From: UBA8106 sp964569695
GTDB lineage: Bacteria > Acidobacteriota > Vicinamibacteria > Vicinamibacterales > UBA823
Direction of reading: 5' to 3'
Length of the DNA stretch: 64,000 bases
Assembly: GCA_964569695.1 (NCBI GenBank)
Contig: CAZMUA010000002.1
Location: 1 to 64,000 of the forward strand
Under the pieces are notes generated by a model. The model saw only the letters and a program-made list of their open reading frames with translations. It was not told where the DNA came from and did no database searches. Positions within the stretch are counted from its first letter, which is position 1. Every line of letters starts with the position of its first letter. This document shows, one piece after another, positions 54,031 to 62,032 of this stretch. The translations under genes were made by a program, and so were the position numbers.

Positions 54031-54873
54031 CTACAAAACCTTTGGCCACACTACCCATCCCGAGCTGCAACGCCAGGAATAGGATTTTACATAATCGAGT
54101 ACTGTTGCGGGGCCTTTGGTCGCCGCCATCACTAGAATCCACGCTATCAATTCTGCGGTGCCACCTGAGCCTGCCTCTTCCATTTTCTCAAGAGTGCATT
54201 CTCTAAGCACCTTCTGGTGGTCTCCTTCGGCCATTAGATCGAGAAACCATTGATCGAACTCATCATCAATGTGGAAATAGCGAGGTCCTCCAGGTTCGTG
54301 AGAGAGCCCACCAGATCCTACAAATACAACGCGGTCGTCACTAGAAAAACTTTCGACAATCTTAACCATTAACTTGCCAACTTCGTATGCTTCCGTTGGA
54401 GTTGGAATAGGGGGACATGCGAAATTAATGCTGATTGGAACCATTGTTATTTTGTTGTCAGGATTGAGCCAGCATGTAGGAACTGAGATGCCATCATCAA
54501 ATTTCATATCTCTGAGATGCGCCATAGGAAGCCCATTCTTTGCAGAGGCGTTGACAATGTGACGGGCAAGTTCCGGGTGACCAGCGACGCGATATTTTTT
54601 TTCTTGGTTTAACCAGCTGTCATACCAGTCCGCTGGCCCAACGTGTTCTGACCCAATACCTACGGTGTAAGAAGGTAGGTTGTTAATAGGCCAGTTCAAC
54701 AAATGGTCATTCGAAAATACGATCATTACATTTGCATCTCTATCCGCCATGTAAGCTCGCATTTTAGAAAAAGCATTAATGGCAGCTTCCTGTTGTTCTT
54801 CTGGTGCGTCCTTAAACCAACCTAAAAGACCAGGGGTATGAGTGGTTGCCATAGCGCCAACGATTTCAGCCAT
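54031..54873 (-). CDS. Class III extradiol dioxygenase catalytic (LigB-type) subunit
   Basis: 280 residues from the ATG at 54873, overlapping the LigA-like gene by 8 bases. LigB-superfamily metal ligands: ATTHTPGLLG (His), SNDHLLNWPINNLP (His) and the catalytic histidine in GSGGLSHEPGGPRYF. Distinct from HpaD at 33001, with a separate alpha subunit like protocatechuate or gallate dioxygenases. It cleaves a catechol-type or hydroxypyridine-type ring; the actual substrate is unknown. Confidence 0.9.
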   Translation of the reverse strand: MAEIVGAMATTHTPGLLGWFKDAPEEQQEAAINAFSKMRAYMADRDANVMIVFSNDHLLNWPINNLPSYTVGIGSEHVGPADWYDSWLNQEKKYRVAGHPELARHIVNASAKNGLPMAHLRDMKFDDGISVPTCWLNPDNKITMVPISINFACPPIPTPTEAYEVGKLMVKIVESFSSDDRVVFVGSGGLSHEPGGPRYFHIDDEFDQWFLDLMAEGDHQKVLRECTLEKMEEAGSGGTAELIAWILVMAATKGPATVLDYVKSYSWRCSSGWVVWPKVL

Positions 54874-55246
54874 TCTTTTCCTCCGCCACGTCCCATTTAC
54901 TACCACCGATAGCGGCCTTAGATTCATCTGGAAAGGCTTTCTGGTAGGCAGTCAGTGCTGGGTGGGTATTGGTCATTCCAGTCTCACCGTAGGTAAGTCG
55001 CAGAATGTGTGGAATTAGATATTGGTGTACCCCAATATCCATCAGAACTCTTGGGCTGGGCTCACCTATGAGTGCATCTATTTCAACTTGACTGAGACCA
55101 AATTGTCTACATACTCCTTCTCGGTCAGTATTCCAACGTTTCCGAAGTTCAGGATCTTTTCTGACGTAATAAACCATTTCGTTGGTTGGAAGCGTTTTAT
55201 CTACGCGATCAACATTTCCCATATCCTTATCCGTCACCCTTAACAT
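54866..55246 (-). CDS. Extradiol dioxygenase small (LigA-type) subunit
   Basis: 126 residues. Helical domain of LigA/protocatechuate 4,5-dioxygenase alpha-like proteins: RKDPELRKRWNTDREGVCRQ, FGLSQVEIDALIGEP, VHQYLIPHILRL. In LigAB, the alpha subunit forms part of the active-site wall over the beta subunit, whose gene overlaps by 8 bases. Another ATG at 55222 with AAGGAT before it is a possible alternative start. Together they make an LigAB enzyme set. Confidence 0.85.
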   Translation of the reverse strand: MLRVTDKDMGNVDRVDKTLPTNEMVYYVRKDPELRKRWNTDREGVCRQFGLSQVEIDALIGEPSPRVLMDIGVHQYLIPHILRLTYGETGMTNTHPALTAYQKAFPDESKAAIGGSKWDVAEEKNG

Positions 55247-55275
55247 GAACTAAAAAACTTAACTCTCTTTATAGT

Positions 55276-56523
55276 TTAACTCGAATGTTTGCCAGGGGCG
55301 ATTAAACCATCGTTAGTCCAGCGGTCAAATATTTCTAGCGCTTTCTCTGTAAACCGGCTGTCGTTGATGTGATGATCGAGTGGGTGATATTCGACAGCGG
55401 TTGAAAGTTCGGCCTCAATGGTCCTTGCAAAGGTTGCGAGGCCATCAGGGTCTCTAAAGGGCTGTCCCACACGGTCCCATTCATCAATACCTTTCAGTGG
55501 CATGATAAATGCTGTAGGTCCGATCGCCTGATTGAGTTTCTTGGCTATTGTTTCAGCCGCACTTACTTTTTCTTCCTTCGTCAAGATGGCAGAAGAGATT
55601 AGTCGATTATGTATATGAGTTCCTCTTTCACGGAGCAGTTTTTGCGGGGCGTCCCAACTCTGGAAATCAACCAAGGTCACACCACCAGGCGCGACGATCT
55701 GCGGAATACCATTCTTTCCAGCTTTTTGAAGGCGATCGTTGCCGGCAGTAACAACGGAGCCCAATTGATGGTTGCTTACCTCCACCAAGCAGAAATCTAG
55801 GACGGCCGCTAATTCACCTTTCGCCAACATGGACTCCATAGCTCGTCCACCCATACCAGTGGCATGAAAGACTGCGACATCATAGCCCCGGTGTTCAAGT
55901 TCGGGTTTGAGTTCTACCATGTATTTGAGCGAGCTCTTCCCAAGTGAGGAGATGCCGACAATAGGACGTTCGATCAGAATTTGTGTAGAGAACTGACATG
56001 CGCCAACAATGGCGCTTGCAGCTTGTCTCAGGATCGATTCACAAATTGGGTTGAGCCCGTATAACCCACCCGACCATAAAATCATCATAACATCTGCGGA
56101 AATTCGATCTGGAGGGAGCAAGGGAGAGTAGGCGACCGTGGAAGCTATTAACTTTGGGAAGCCCAGCGGTAGAGCGGCAACCACATCCAGCGCAAGGTCC
56201 GTGGCCATCGTGCCACCTATCGCGAGCACTCCATCGATTTTTCCAGATTGCTGGAGCGATCGAACTAGCAACGCGGCGCCTTCCGCTTGCCGAGTCATCG
56301 CGAGATTTTCGTTACCTAGGGCGATAATAGCTTCGTTAGTGGTATTAGCAGCGGCAGCCACATCATGCTTGCTGTAATCGGCTTCAAAGTTCGGAGTCCC
56401 TAGAACTCCTATATCCATGACTCTTGGGAGAGCGCCAGCTTCTTCAACACATGATTTGAGAAATAGTAGCTCATCACCCTTGGTGTCAGCGGTTCCGATA
56501 ATCAGGACGACTTTTTTATCCAT
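55276..56523 (-). CDS. Tm-1-like ATP-binding domain protein (UPF0261)
   Basis: 415 residues. Begins KKVVLIIGTADTKGDELLFLK, the first ATP-binding-like loop of the Tm-1 family, followed by IDGVLAIGGTMATDLALDVV and a second half with VGISSLGKSSLKYMVELKPE and FHATGMGGRAMESMLAKGEL. Length is normal for the family. Biochemical role unknown in bacteria; members recur beside aromatic and amino-acid catabolic genes. Its ATG overlaps the class III aminotransferase stop by 8 bases, and LigA follows after 29 bases. Confidence 0.85.
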   Translation of the reverse strand: MDKKVVLIIGTADTKGDELLFLKSCVEEAGALPRVMDIGVLGTPNFEADYSKHDVAAAANTTNEAIIALGNENLAMTRQAEGAALLVRSLQQSGKIDGVLAIGGTMATDLALDVVAALPLGFPKLIASTVAYSPLLPPDRISADVMMILWSGGLYGLNPICESILRQAASAIVGACQFSTQILIERPIVGISSLGKSSLKYMVELKPELEHRGYDVAVFHATGMGGRAMESMLAKGELAAVLDFCLVEVSNHQLGSVVTAGNDRLQKAGKNGIPQIVAPGGVTLVDFQSWDAPQKLLRERGTHIHNRLISSAILTKEEKVSAAETIAKKLNQAIGPTAFIMPLKGIDEWDRVGQPFRDPDGLATFARTIEAELSTAVEYHPLDHHINDSRFTEKALEIFDRWTNDGLIAPGKHSS

Positions 56524-57859
56524 GCTGCTTGGTTAGCGCAGACAATCCAGCGTCAATCGCGTCAATAATGTTTTTGATGTGCTGATTTGTGATGATAAGT
56601 GGTGGTGACAAGATAATATTGTTTCCAGAAATTCGAACCATCACGCCGTCGTTGTAAATTTCCTTCCCCACAAGCGCCATTGAGTTTTTATCTAATGCAG
56701 TTTTTGTGCTTCTGTCGCTAACTAGTTCCAATGCATGCATCAGTCCAATGCCTCTTGCGTCACCAATCCAGCGATGCAGTTTCTTAAGTTTCGTAAGACC
56801 TTGAGCTAATTCTTTACCACGCTCCCTAGAATTATTCGCCAAGTCGTTTGTTTTTAGTTCTTCTAGCATAGCTAGGGCGGCTGCCGCGCCTACAGGATGA
56901 CCTGAATAGGTGTATCCATGATTGATTTCCCCCGCACCATCTGTGTTAGTTTCGAAAGTCTCAACGAGCCTCTCGCTGATCATAGTGGCCCCAAGTGGAA
57001 AGTAACCGTTAGTGAGAGCCTTCGCAATGCAAATGAGATCAGGGTGTACATTCCATAATCGTGAGCCGGTCCAGGCTCCAGTGCGTCCGAAAGCGGTAAT
57101 GACCTCGTCTGCAATCAGTAAAATTCCGTGAGTGTCGCAGATTTGTCTGACGAGTGGCATAAAGCTGCTATCCGGAACGATGACCCCGCCCGCGCCTAAA
57201 ACGGGCTCCATAATAACCGCTGCAACCGTGTCAGGACTTTGCGAGGCAATCTCATCATCCAATTGCTGGGCACAGAGTTGGGCCAGACGATCTGATTTTT
57301 CTTCGTTAAATGGATTACGGTAGGTCCATGGGCAGGACACATGAAAACAACCTGGTAGGTAGGGCTCGTAATTGCGACGGAATTTGACATTACCATTAAC
57401 TGAGGCTCCACCAAAGTGAGTGCCATGGTAGCCTTTTTTGAGAGCGATAAATTTGTAGCGGTCCTTGTCACCACGTATCTTGTGGTATTGCCTGGCCAAT
57501 CGAAGAGCCGTTTCGACAGAATCTGAACCACCGGACGTAAAAAAGGCTCTCCTCATCTGTTCCTTGCCGAACCAGTTAGTAAGGTTTCGGGATAATTCCA
57601 ATGTTTTGTCTGTCGTCACACCACGAAAAGAAGAGTAGTAGGGAAGTTCCTGCAGTTGTTGAGCTATTGCGTCTTTAATGGTTTGACAGGAATAACCTAA
57701 GTTGACATTCCACAGTCCGCCAACTGCGTCAAGGACTGTCTGGTTGTTAGTGTCTGTAACGAACACACCTTTCGCCGATTTGATTGCGATTGGTGGGTCG
57801 TCTTGGACAGTTCCAGGGTGAGTCATGGGCTGCCAGAGTTCTTGCGTTTTTGTTTCCAC
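56516..57859 (-). CDS. Class III (omega-type) PLP aminotransferase
   Basis: 447 residues from the GTG at 57859, which has AGGAG at 8 bases; a TTG upstream at 57877 is unlikely. Class III motifs: AVGGLWNVNLGYSC, FFTSGGSDSVETALRLARQY, KKGYHGTHFGGASVNG, LLIADEVITAFGRTG and the Schiff-base lysine in CIAKALTNGYFPLGA. Relatives transfer amino groups from omega-amino acids, beta-alanine or amines to pyruvate. Placed between a HAD hydrolase and the Tm-1-like gene; it may feed an aldehyde to the dehydrogenase at 58704. Confidence 0.92.
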   Translation of the reverse strand: METKTQELWQPMTHPGTVQDDPPIAIKSAKGVFVTDTNNQTVLDAVGGLWNVNLGYSCQTIKDAIAQQLQELPYYSSFRGVTTDKTLELSRNLTNWFGKEQMRRAFFTSGGSDSVETALRLARQYHKIRGDKDRYKFIALKKGYHGTHFGGASVNGNVKFRRNYEPYLPGCFHVSCPWTYRNPFNEEKSDRLAQLCAQQLDDEIASQSPDTVAAVIMEPVLGAGGVIVPDSSFMPLVRQICDTHGILLIADEVITAFGRTGAWTGSRLWNVHPDLICIAKALTNGYFPLGATMISERLVETFETNTDGAGEINHGYTYSGHPVGAAAALAMLEELKTNDLANNSRERGKELAQGLTKLKKLHRWIGDARGIGLMHALELVSDRSTKTALDKNSMALVGKEIYNDGVMVRISGNNIILSPPLIITNQHIKNIIDAIDAGLSALTKQHG

Positions 57860-57869
57860 GGAATAACTC

Positions 57870-58520
57870 CTAATCAATAGAGAGCAGATTCAACACCTGC
57901 TGATAGCTCGCTTTTGGTTGTTGGACCTTGAAATGTAGAGTTTGCATACCGATATTTCTAGCTCCTACAATATTGCGATATTGATCGTCGACAAATACAC
58001 AATGCGATGCTGGGATGGCTAATTCATCAAGACATTCTTGGAATGCACGTGGGTCAGGTTTCAGAATATTAGAGTAGCTGGCATCCACTATCACGTTGAA
58101 CAATTCCATGAATGGCAATTGCTTTCGAAAGTTGGCCCCATAGAACAGATCTAGATCATTAGACAAAATTGCCAACTTGCAACCCACAGCACTTGCTTTC
58201 TTGATCGCACTCAAGGCTTCTGGGCGAATAAACTGAGCGGGTTCTGCGCCGCGGGAGGCTTGAACAAAATCTGATACGGTGTTCCAATTCTTGCCACAGA
58301 GCGAGCCCACTTCCCGAGTGCGGGTCATCCAGTAATCCCGTTCTTCTATTTCTTCATTCTGAACAGCACGCCAAAGGGGATCCGATTCGAGATCAAAGGG
58401 CCCGCGCCAGGTCAAAGTGCCTGCAGGTAAACCTAACGCTTGTTCGGTGAGGGCATGTGTTTCAAAAAGCGTACGGCTAATAACGCCACCGAAATCTAAT
58501 ACCAAGGCTTTCTGAGTCAT
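57870..58520 (-). CDS. HAD-superfamily hydrolase (DFGGV type)
   Basis: 216 residues from the ATG at 58520. HAD motif I is LVLDFGGVIS, with the nucleophilic Asp but Gly in the second acid position, as in YihX/epoxide-hydrolase N-domain-like members. Motif II is LAILSNDLDLF, motif III the Lys in YSNILKPDPRAFQ, and motif IV VFVDDQYRNIVGARNIGM. Likely a phosphatase or dehalogenase-like enzyme on a small organic compound. First gene of the leftward catabolic operon ending at the sulfur carrier, divergent from the aldehyde dehydrogenase gene. Confidence 0.88.
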   Translation of the reverse strand: MTQKALVLDFGGVISRTLFETHALTEQALGLPAGTLTWRGPFDLESDPLWRAVQNEEIEERDYWMTRTREVGSLCGKNWNTVSDFVQASRGAEPAQFIRPEALSAIKKASAVGCKLAILSNDLDLFYGANFRKQLPFMELFNVIVDASYSNILKPDPRAFQECLDELAIPASHCVFVDDQYRNIVGARNIGMQTLHFKVQQPKASYQQVLNLLSID

Positions 58521-58703
58521 CAATATGTCGGTTCCCGATCGGACTAGAACGCAACTCGCGGCCAATAACAATCTTTAATGATAAGAATGCCATAGGAGGT
58601 CGCCGATTTTGTCGACCTTCCACATGATATGCTGATCTCATTATATTGAAACGATAGTAAGAATTATTGGATCAGAAGATATTTTATTAGCCGGATCGTA
58701 ATG

Positions 58704-60206
58704 ATGACGAAAGCAACGACACCTGTGAAGCTAAGTGAACGCCCTCTGGCGCCAGGCCAGCATCTAATAGATGGGACTTGGATGGATAGTGTGGATGGAT
58801 CTACCAAGGAAGTGATAAGCCCTATTGATGGGAAAGTTCTAACACGTATCGCGACAGGCGGAGAAGAAGACGTTGATCTCGCGGTTAGGGCAGCTCGGCG
58901 GTCCTTTGACTCAGGGGTATGGTCATTCATGTCACCGGCCCACCGTAAAAATGTGCTGACTCGACTTGCGGATCTTATCGACTTACACAAGGAGGAGCTC
59001 GCCGTACTTGGTGTCCGAGATAACGGCACTGAGCTCAGAATGGCTCTTAAGGCAGAGTCGGGCAGTGCTGCTGGATCTTTTCGTTACTATGGAGAGGCAG
59101 TTGACAAGATCTATGGACAGATAGCCCCAACCGCTGAAGGGAGTATCGGCCTGATCTCTCGGGAGCCACTTGGTGTTGTTGGTGCAATTGTTCCTTGGAA
59201 TTTTCCTCTTATGATCGCGGCCTGGAAAATTGCCCCTGCACTCGCTGCTGGTAATTCTGTTGTATTGAAACCCGCACAGTCGGCCTCTCTCAGTTTATTG
59301 GAACTGGCGCGGCTGGCCATGGAAGCTGGTATACCGAAGGGCGTCCTTAATGTTGTTACTGGAAGCGGGAGCGTTGTTGGGGAAGCTCTGGGCGTACATC
59401 CAGATGTCGACGTGCTAGCTTTCACAGGTTCGGGTGAGGTCGGACGACGTTTGTTGAACTATGCTGCCCAGTCCAATCTGAAACGTGTCCATTTAGAATT
59501 GGGTGGGAAATCACCCAACATTGTTTTTGCGGACACACCAGATATCGATGTTGCGGCGGCTACGGCGGTTAACGGAATCTTCAGAAACTCTGGTCAGGTG
59601 TGCACTGCCGGCTCTCGCTTATTGGTGCAAGAGACTATTTATGAAGAATTTTTGGAGAAGGTAATTTCTGGAGCCGAACAGCTTGTTGTTGGCGATCCGC
59701 TAGACCCCGCTACTGATATTGGAGCAGTGCACACTTTGGATCAGTTGAAGAGCAACCTTGCGTATGTAGAAACGGCGATCGCTGAAGGTGCTGTGCTTCG
59801 TACGGGTGGAAAACGTCTCCATGAAAGTAGCGGTGGTTATTATATGGAGCCTACGGTTTTCAGCGAGGTCAGACCAGAAATGCGTATCGCTCAGGAAGAA
59901 GTGTTTGGGCCTGTTTTGGCGGTCACTTCGTTTAAGAACGAACAAGAGGCTATTGAACTTGCGAACTCTACCTCTTATGGTCTGGCTGCTGCGGTGTGGA
60001 CTGGTGATTTGTCGCGAGCGCACCGCATGGTTCGCAGGATTAAGGCTGGATTGATTCATGTGAATTGCTATGGTGGTTCAGATATTACCGTGCCTCTAGG
60101 GGGTATGAAACAGTCTGGAAGTGGGCATGATAAGTCACTGTTAGCTTTAGATAAATATACCGAGATCAAAACGGCCTGGATCAGCTTAAACGAAGGAACA
60201 AATTGA
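58704..60206 (+). CDS. NAD-dependent aldehyde dehydrogenase
   Basis: 500 residues from the second of two adjacent ATGs (58701 is equally possible). Motifs: VPWNFPLMIAAWKIAPALA, KPAQSASLSLLELARLA, TGSGEVGRRLLNY, the general-base Glu in LELGGKSPNIVF, catalytic Cys in NSGQVCTAGSRLL and EEVFGPVLAVTSF. It resembles betaine/aminobutyraldehyde/puuC-type ALDHs. Divergent from the HAD hydrolase, it probably oxidises the aldehyde made by the aminotransferase or amine-oxidation steps of this island. Confidence 0.92.
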   Translation: MTKATTPVKLSERPLAPGQHLIDGTWMDSVDGSTKEVISPIDGKVLTRIATGGEEDVDLAVRAARRSFDSGVWSFMSPAHRKNVLTRLADLIDLHKEELAVLGVRDNGTELRMALKAESGSAAGSFRYYGEAVDKIYGQIAPTAEGSIGLISREPLGVVGAIVPWNFPLMIAAWKIAPALAAGNSVVLKPAQSASLSLLELARLAMEAGIPKGVLNVVTGSGSVVGEALGVHPDVDVLAFTGSGEVGRRLLNYAAQSNLKRVHLELGGKSPNIVFADTPDIDVAAATAVNGIFRNSGQVCTAGSRLLVQETIYEEFLEKVISGAEQLVVGDPLDPATDIGAVHTLDQLKSNLAYVETAIAEGAVLRTGGKRLHESSGGYYMEPTVFSEVRPEMRIAQEEVFGPVLAVTSFKNEQEAIELANSTSYGLAAAVWTGDLSRAHRMVRRIKAGLIHVNCYGGSDITVPLGGMKQSGSGHDKSLLALDKYTEIKTAWISLNEGTN

Positions 60207-60254
60207 AACGGTGCGGTGGAGTAATAAACAGTAGTTAATGAAGAGGAGTAAATA

Positions 60255-60743
60255 ATGAGAAAAAATAAAATACAGTGGGCATTTTGCCTAATGGCAGCAT
60301 TGGCTCTAGGTGCTGCCCCAATGGCCCATGCCGATGACCGGGATGATGTTGAAGCCGTAATTAATCAATATATCGATTCAGAAGGTTTTGATTTAGCAGA
60401 ACAAACAAAACTCATGGCAAGTGATCGGACCTATATTTTCGGCGGTATGAGATATTCAAATAACGATAAATCCATGGCTTTGCAAACCGCTGGTAACGCA
60501 GTCATTACAGCAGCAAATCCTGACGCTCAAAGGATCGCTACCATTGAAGATTTAGAAATTCGCGTAAATGGCAATGCGGCTCTTGCCAGTTTCTATAGAA
60601 CAATCAATGACACAAATAGTGTAGAGAATGTTCGTGCTGGACAAGATGCGCTGATCACTATTTATCAAACTGCAACGATGGTGTTATTTAAAATGGATGA
60701 TGGTTGGAAAATAGTACACACACATTTATCTCCAACCAAGTAA
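60255..60743 (+). CDS. Secreted SnoaL/NTF2-like protein (DUF4440 type)
   Basis: 162 residues with GAGGAG before the ATG. A Sec signal (MRKNKIQWAFCLMAALALGA, cleavage after AHA) precedes a small NTF2-like fold. Typical elements are DDVEAVINQYIDSEGFDLAE at its start, NGNAALASFYRTIND in the middle and the closing strand DGWKIVHTHLSPT. Such domains usually bind small ligands or have weak lyase/isomerase activity. Function is not predictable. A single gene, 49 bases after the aldehyde dehydrogenase, followed by a strong stem-loop. Confidence 0.82.
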   Translation: MRKNKIQWAFCLMAALALGAAPMAHADDRDDVEAVINQYIDSEGFDLAEQTKLMASDRTYIFGGMRYSNNDKSMALQTAGNAVITAANPDAQRIATIEDLEIRVNGNAALASFYRTINDTNSVENVRAGQDALITIYQTATMVLFKMDDGWKIVHTHLSPTK

Positions 60744-60756
60744 GTTTATTCTACTA

Positions 60757-60791
60757 GCAGTGATAGCCAGTCAATTCCTGGCTATCACTGC
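60757..60791 (+). terminator. Perfect 14-bp stem-loop after the NTF2-like gene
   Basis: GCAGTGATAGCCAG and CTGGCTATCACTGC pair perfectly around a 7-base loop (TCAATTC), 14 bases after the stop. There is no T-run behind it, so it may be a transcript-end stabiliser or a rho-assisted terminator rather than a classical one. Confidence 0.6.
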
Positions 60792-60969
60792 CATGTGGAA
60801 TCCGTTCTCTACTTTCAATACTTTCCAACCTTGTTTCATTCTGAAAATCTCTATGAAAAAAGCCTCGCCTTGAAGGAGACGGTCACTTATGTGGAAGCCT
60901 GAAATAAAGGGCACTGTCCGGTTAGCCAGTTAGCTGAGTGTTCGGCAAAACTTGCTCTCTCCTAAACAT

Positions 60970-61572
60970 TTAAAAGCCCGTGGTTTGGTAGGTCAGGAAA
61001 TGGTATCCCTCTTCCTGAAGATTTACGATGGCTGTCATAGCCGAAAGCGCACTCTTCACCGGCGCTGCGACTTCATCCGCACCAGTGCCGCTGAAGATTC
61101 GACTTTGTTCACAGAGGTAGATATTTACCCCTGCGTCACTTAATGCGTTTAAGAGTGGTAGATTCGGATTGTCGACCGTATGTCGCTTCCGGTAGGCTTC
61201 ATTCGTCAATGCTGTTTGAGTGCCGCCACCATGCAACACGATGGCTAGCTGTATATTTTCTGGCTGCACGCCCGCATGCGCATGCAAATTCACAAATCGA
61301 GCAGCCGTTTCAAGTCTCATATGAGGACCGGTAGGGTCGCCAAGGGCTTGGAATATTTCAAATACAACCTTGTACACCATGTCAGTGTTCGTCTTGAATG
61401 CTGCATTTGGTAGATCAACATGCTGTCCAAAATTGTGTATAAGCGGGCCATTATGTAGGTCGTTGCGAGAGTTTTGCGCGCTCGAGGACTTTACTGTCAA
61501 AAGTATTGATGCGAATATGACGACACCGAATATAAAAATGTGGTTCATTCGTAGTGAATTAAGGGTCAGCAT
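60970..61572 (-). CDS. Exported DsrE-family-like protein, copy 2
   Basis: 200 residues, about 80% identical by hand alignment (roughly 36 changes in 195) to the protein at 18507-19094. The signal peptide, the LHGGGT turn, the cysteine in NIYLCEQSR and the VNLQEEGYHFLTY end are all kept; a five-residue C-terminal extension is added. The DNA is also strongly similar, including the ribosome-site region before the start, which argues for a fairly recent duplication. Neighbours differ from those of copy 1, so only this gene appears to have been copied. Function as for copy 1: possible sulfur carrier or binding protein outside the cytoplasm. Confidence 0.8.
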   Translation of the reverse strand: MLTLNSLRMNHIFIFGVVIFASILLTVKSSSAQNSRNDLHNGPLIHNFGQHVDLPNAAFKTNTDMVYKVVFEIFQALGDPTGPHMRLETAARFVNLHAHAGVQPENIQLAIVLHGGGTQTALTNEAYRKRHTVDNPNLPLLNALSDAGVNIYLCEQSRIFSGTGADEVAAPVKSALSAMTAIVNLQEEGYHFLTYQTTGF

Positions 61573-61666
61573 TTAGTTCTCGGCTCCTATTCTGAACAGT
61601 GTGCATAGAGGGCGAAGTTTGACTTGCTGGCTAAGCAGTCTTCCATCCAGGGAATTGGAACACGCC

Positions 61667-61882
61667 TTACTCGGTCGTTGGTGGATCGTTAGTCAATGGC
61701 CGACAAGTCATATCTTGACTGCCACACCCCCACACTTGACCGGTCACGGTGTCAATTTTCCAGACTCCAGCGCCAGAACTCGACGTGAATTGGTCTCGTC
61801 CATTCCACCCGACCAGAAAGTATGACACCACGAAAAGAAACGCGATCAGCATCATCCCAAACATCCACATCTTATTCTGCAT
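61667..61882 (-). CDS. Small single-pass membrane or secreted protein
   Basis: 71 residues from the ATG at 61882, which has GGAGGG at a good distance. One hydrophobic segment (MWMFGMMLIAFLFVVSYF) is followed by a short tail with the motif VWKIDTVTGQVWGCG and SQDMTC. The pattern of a W-x-IDT-x-TG-x-VW segment resembles short repeat-like tails of surface proteins I have seen as hypothetical proteins. The two cysteines could be disulfide-bonded. No function known; real gene status rests on the ribosome site and composition. Confidence 0.6.
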   Translation of the reverse strand: MQNKMWMFGMMLIAFLFVVSYFLVGWNGRDQFTSSSGAGVWKIDTVTGQVWGCGSQDMTCRPLTNDPPTTE

Positions 61883-61979
61883 AATCCCTCCAGTGTGATT
61901 GCCCATACGGTATCCCGGTTTGGAGATTAATTCTAGGAGACCGAATGTCCGGTTAGCGTTGAAAGTCTTTATAAAAACA

Positions 61980-62015
61980 AAAGGTCCCGCCTTGAAACAA
62001 GACGAGACCTTTTTT
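61980..62015. terminator. Bidirectional terminator next to the Tat-type HisC-like gene
   Basis: AAAGGTC pairs with GACCTTT, and CTTG with CAAG across an AAA loop. T-runs follow on both strands (TTTTTT on plus; TTTTGTTTTTA on minus). It lies just downstream of the leftward aminotransferase stop at 62033 and should end that transcript. Confidence 0.8.
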
Positions 62016-62032
62016 CTGATAGTAAATGAAGG

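Noticed and set aside
54031..55246. Reading the LigAB pair as a second HpaD
   Set aside because: HpaD is a single-subunit enzyme; here a separate LigA-type helical subunit overlaps the catalytic gene, so it is a different class III dioxygenase.
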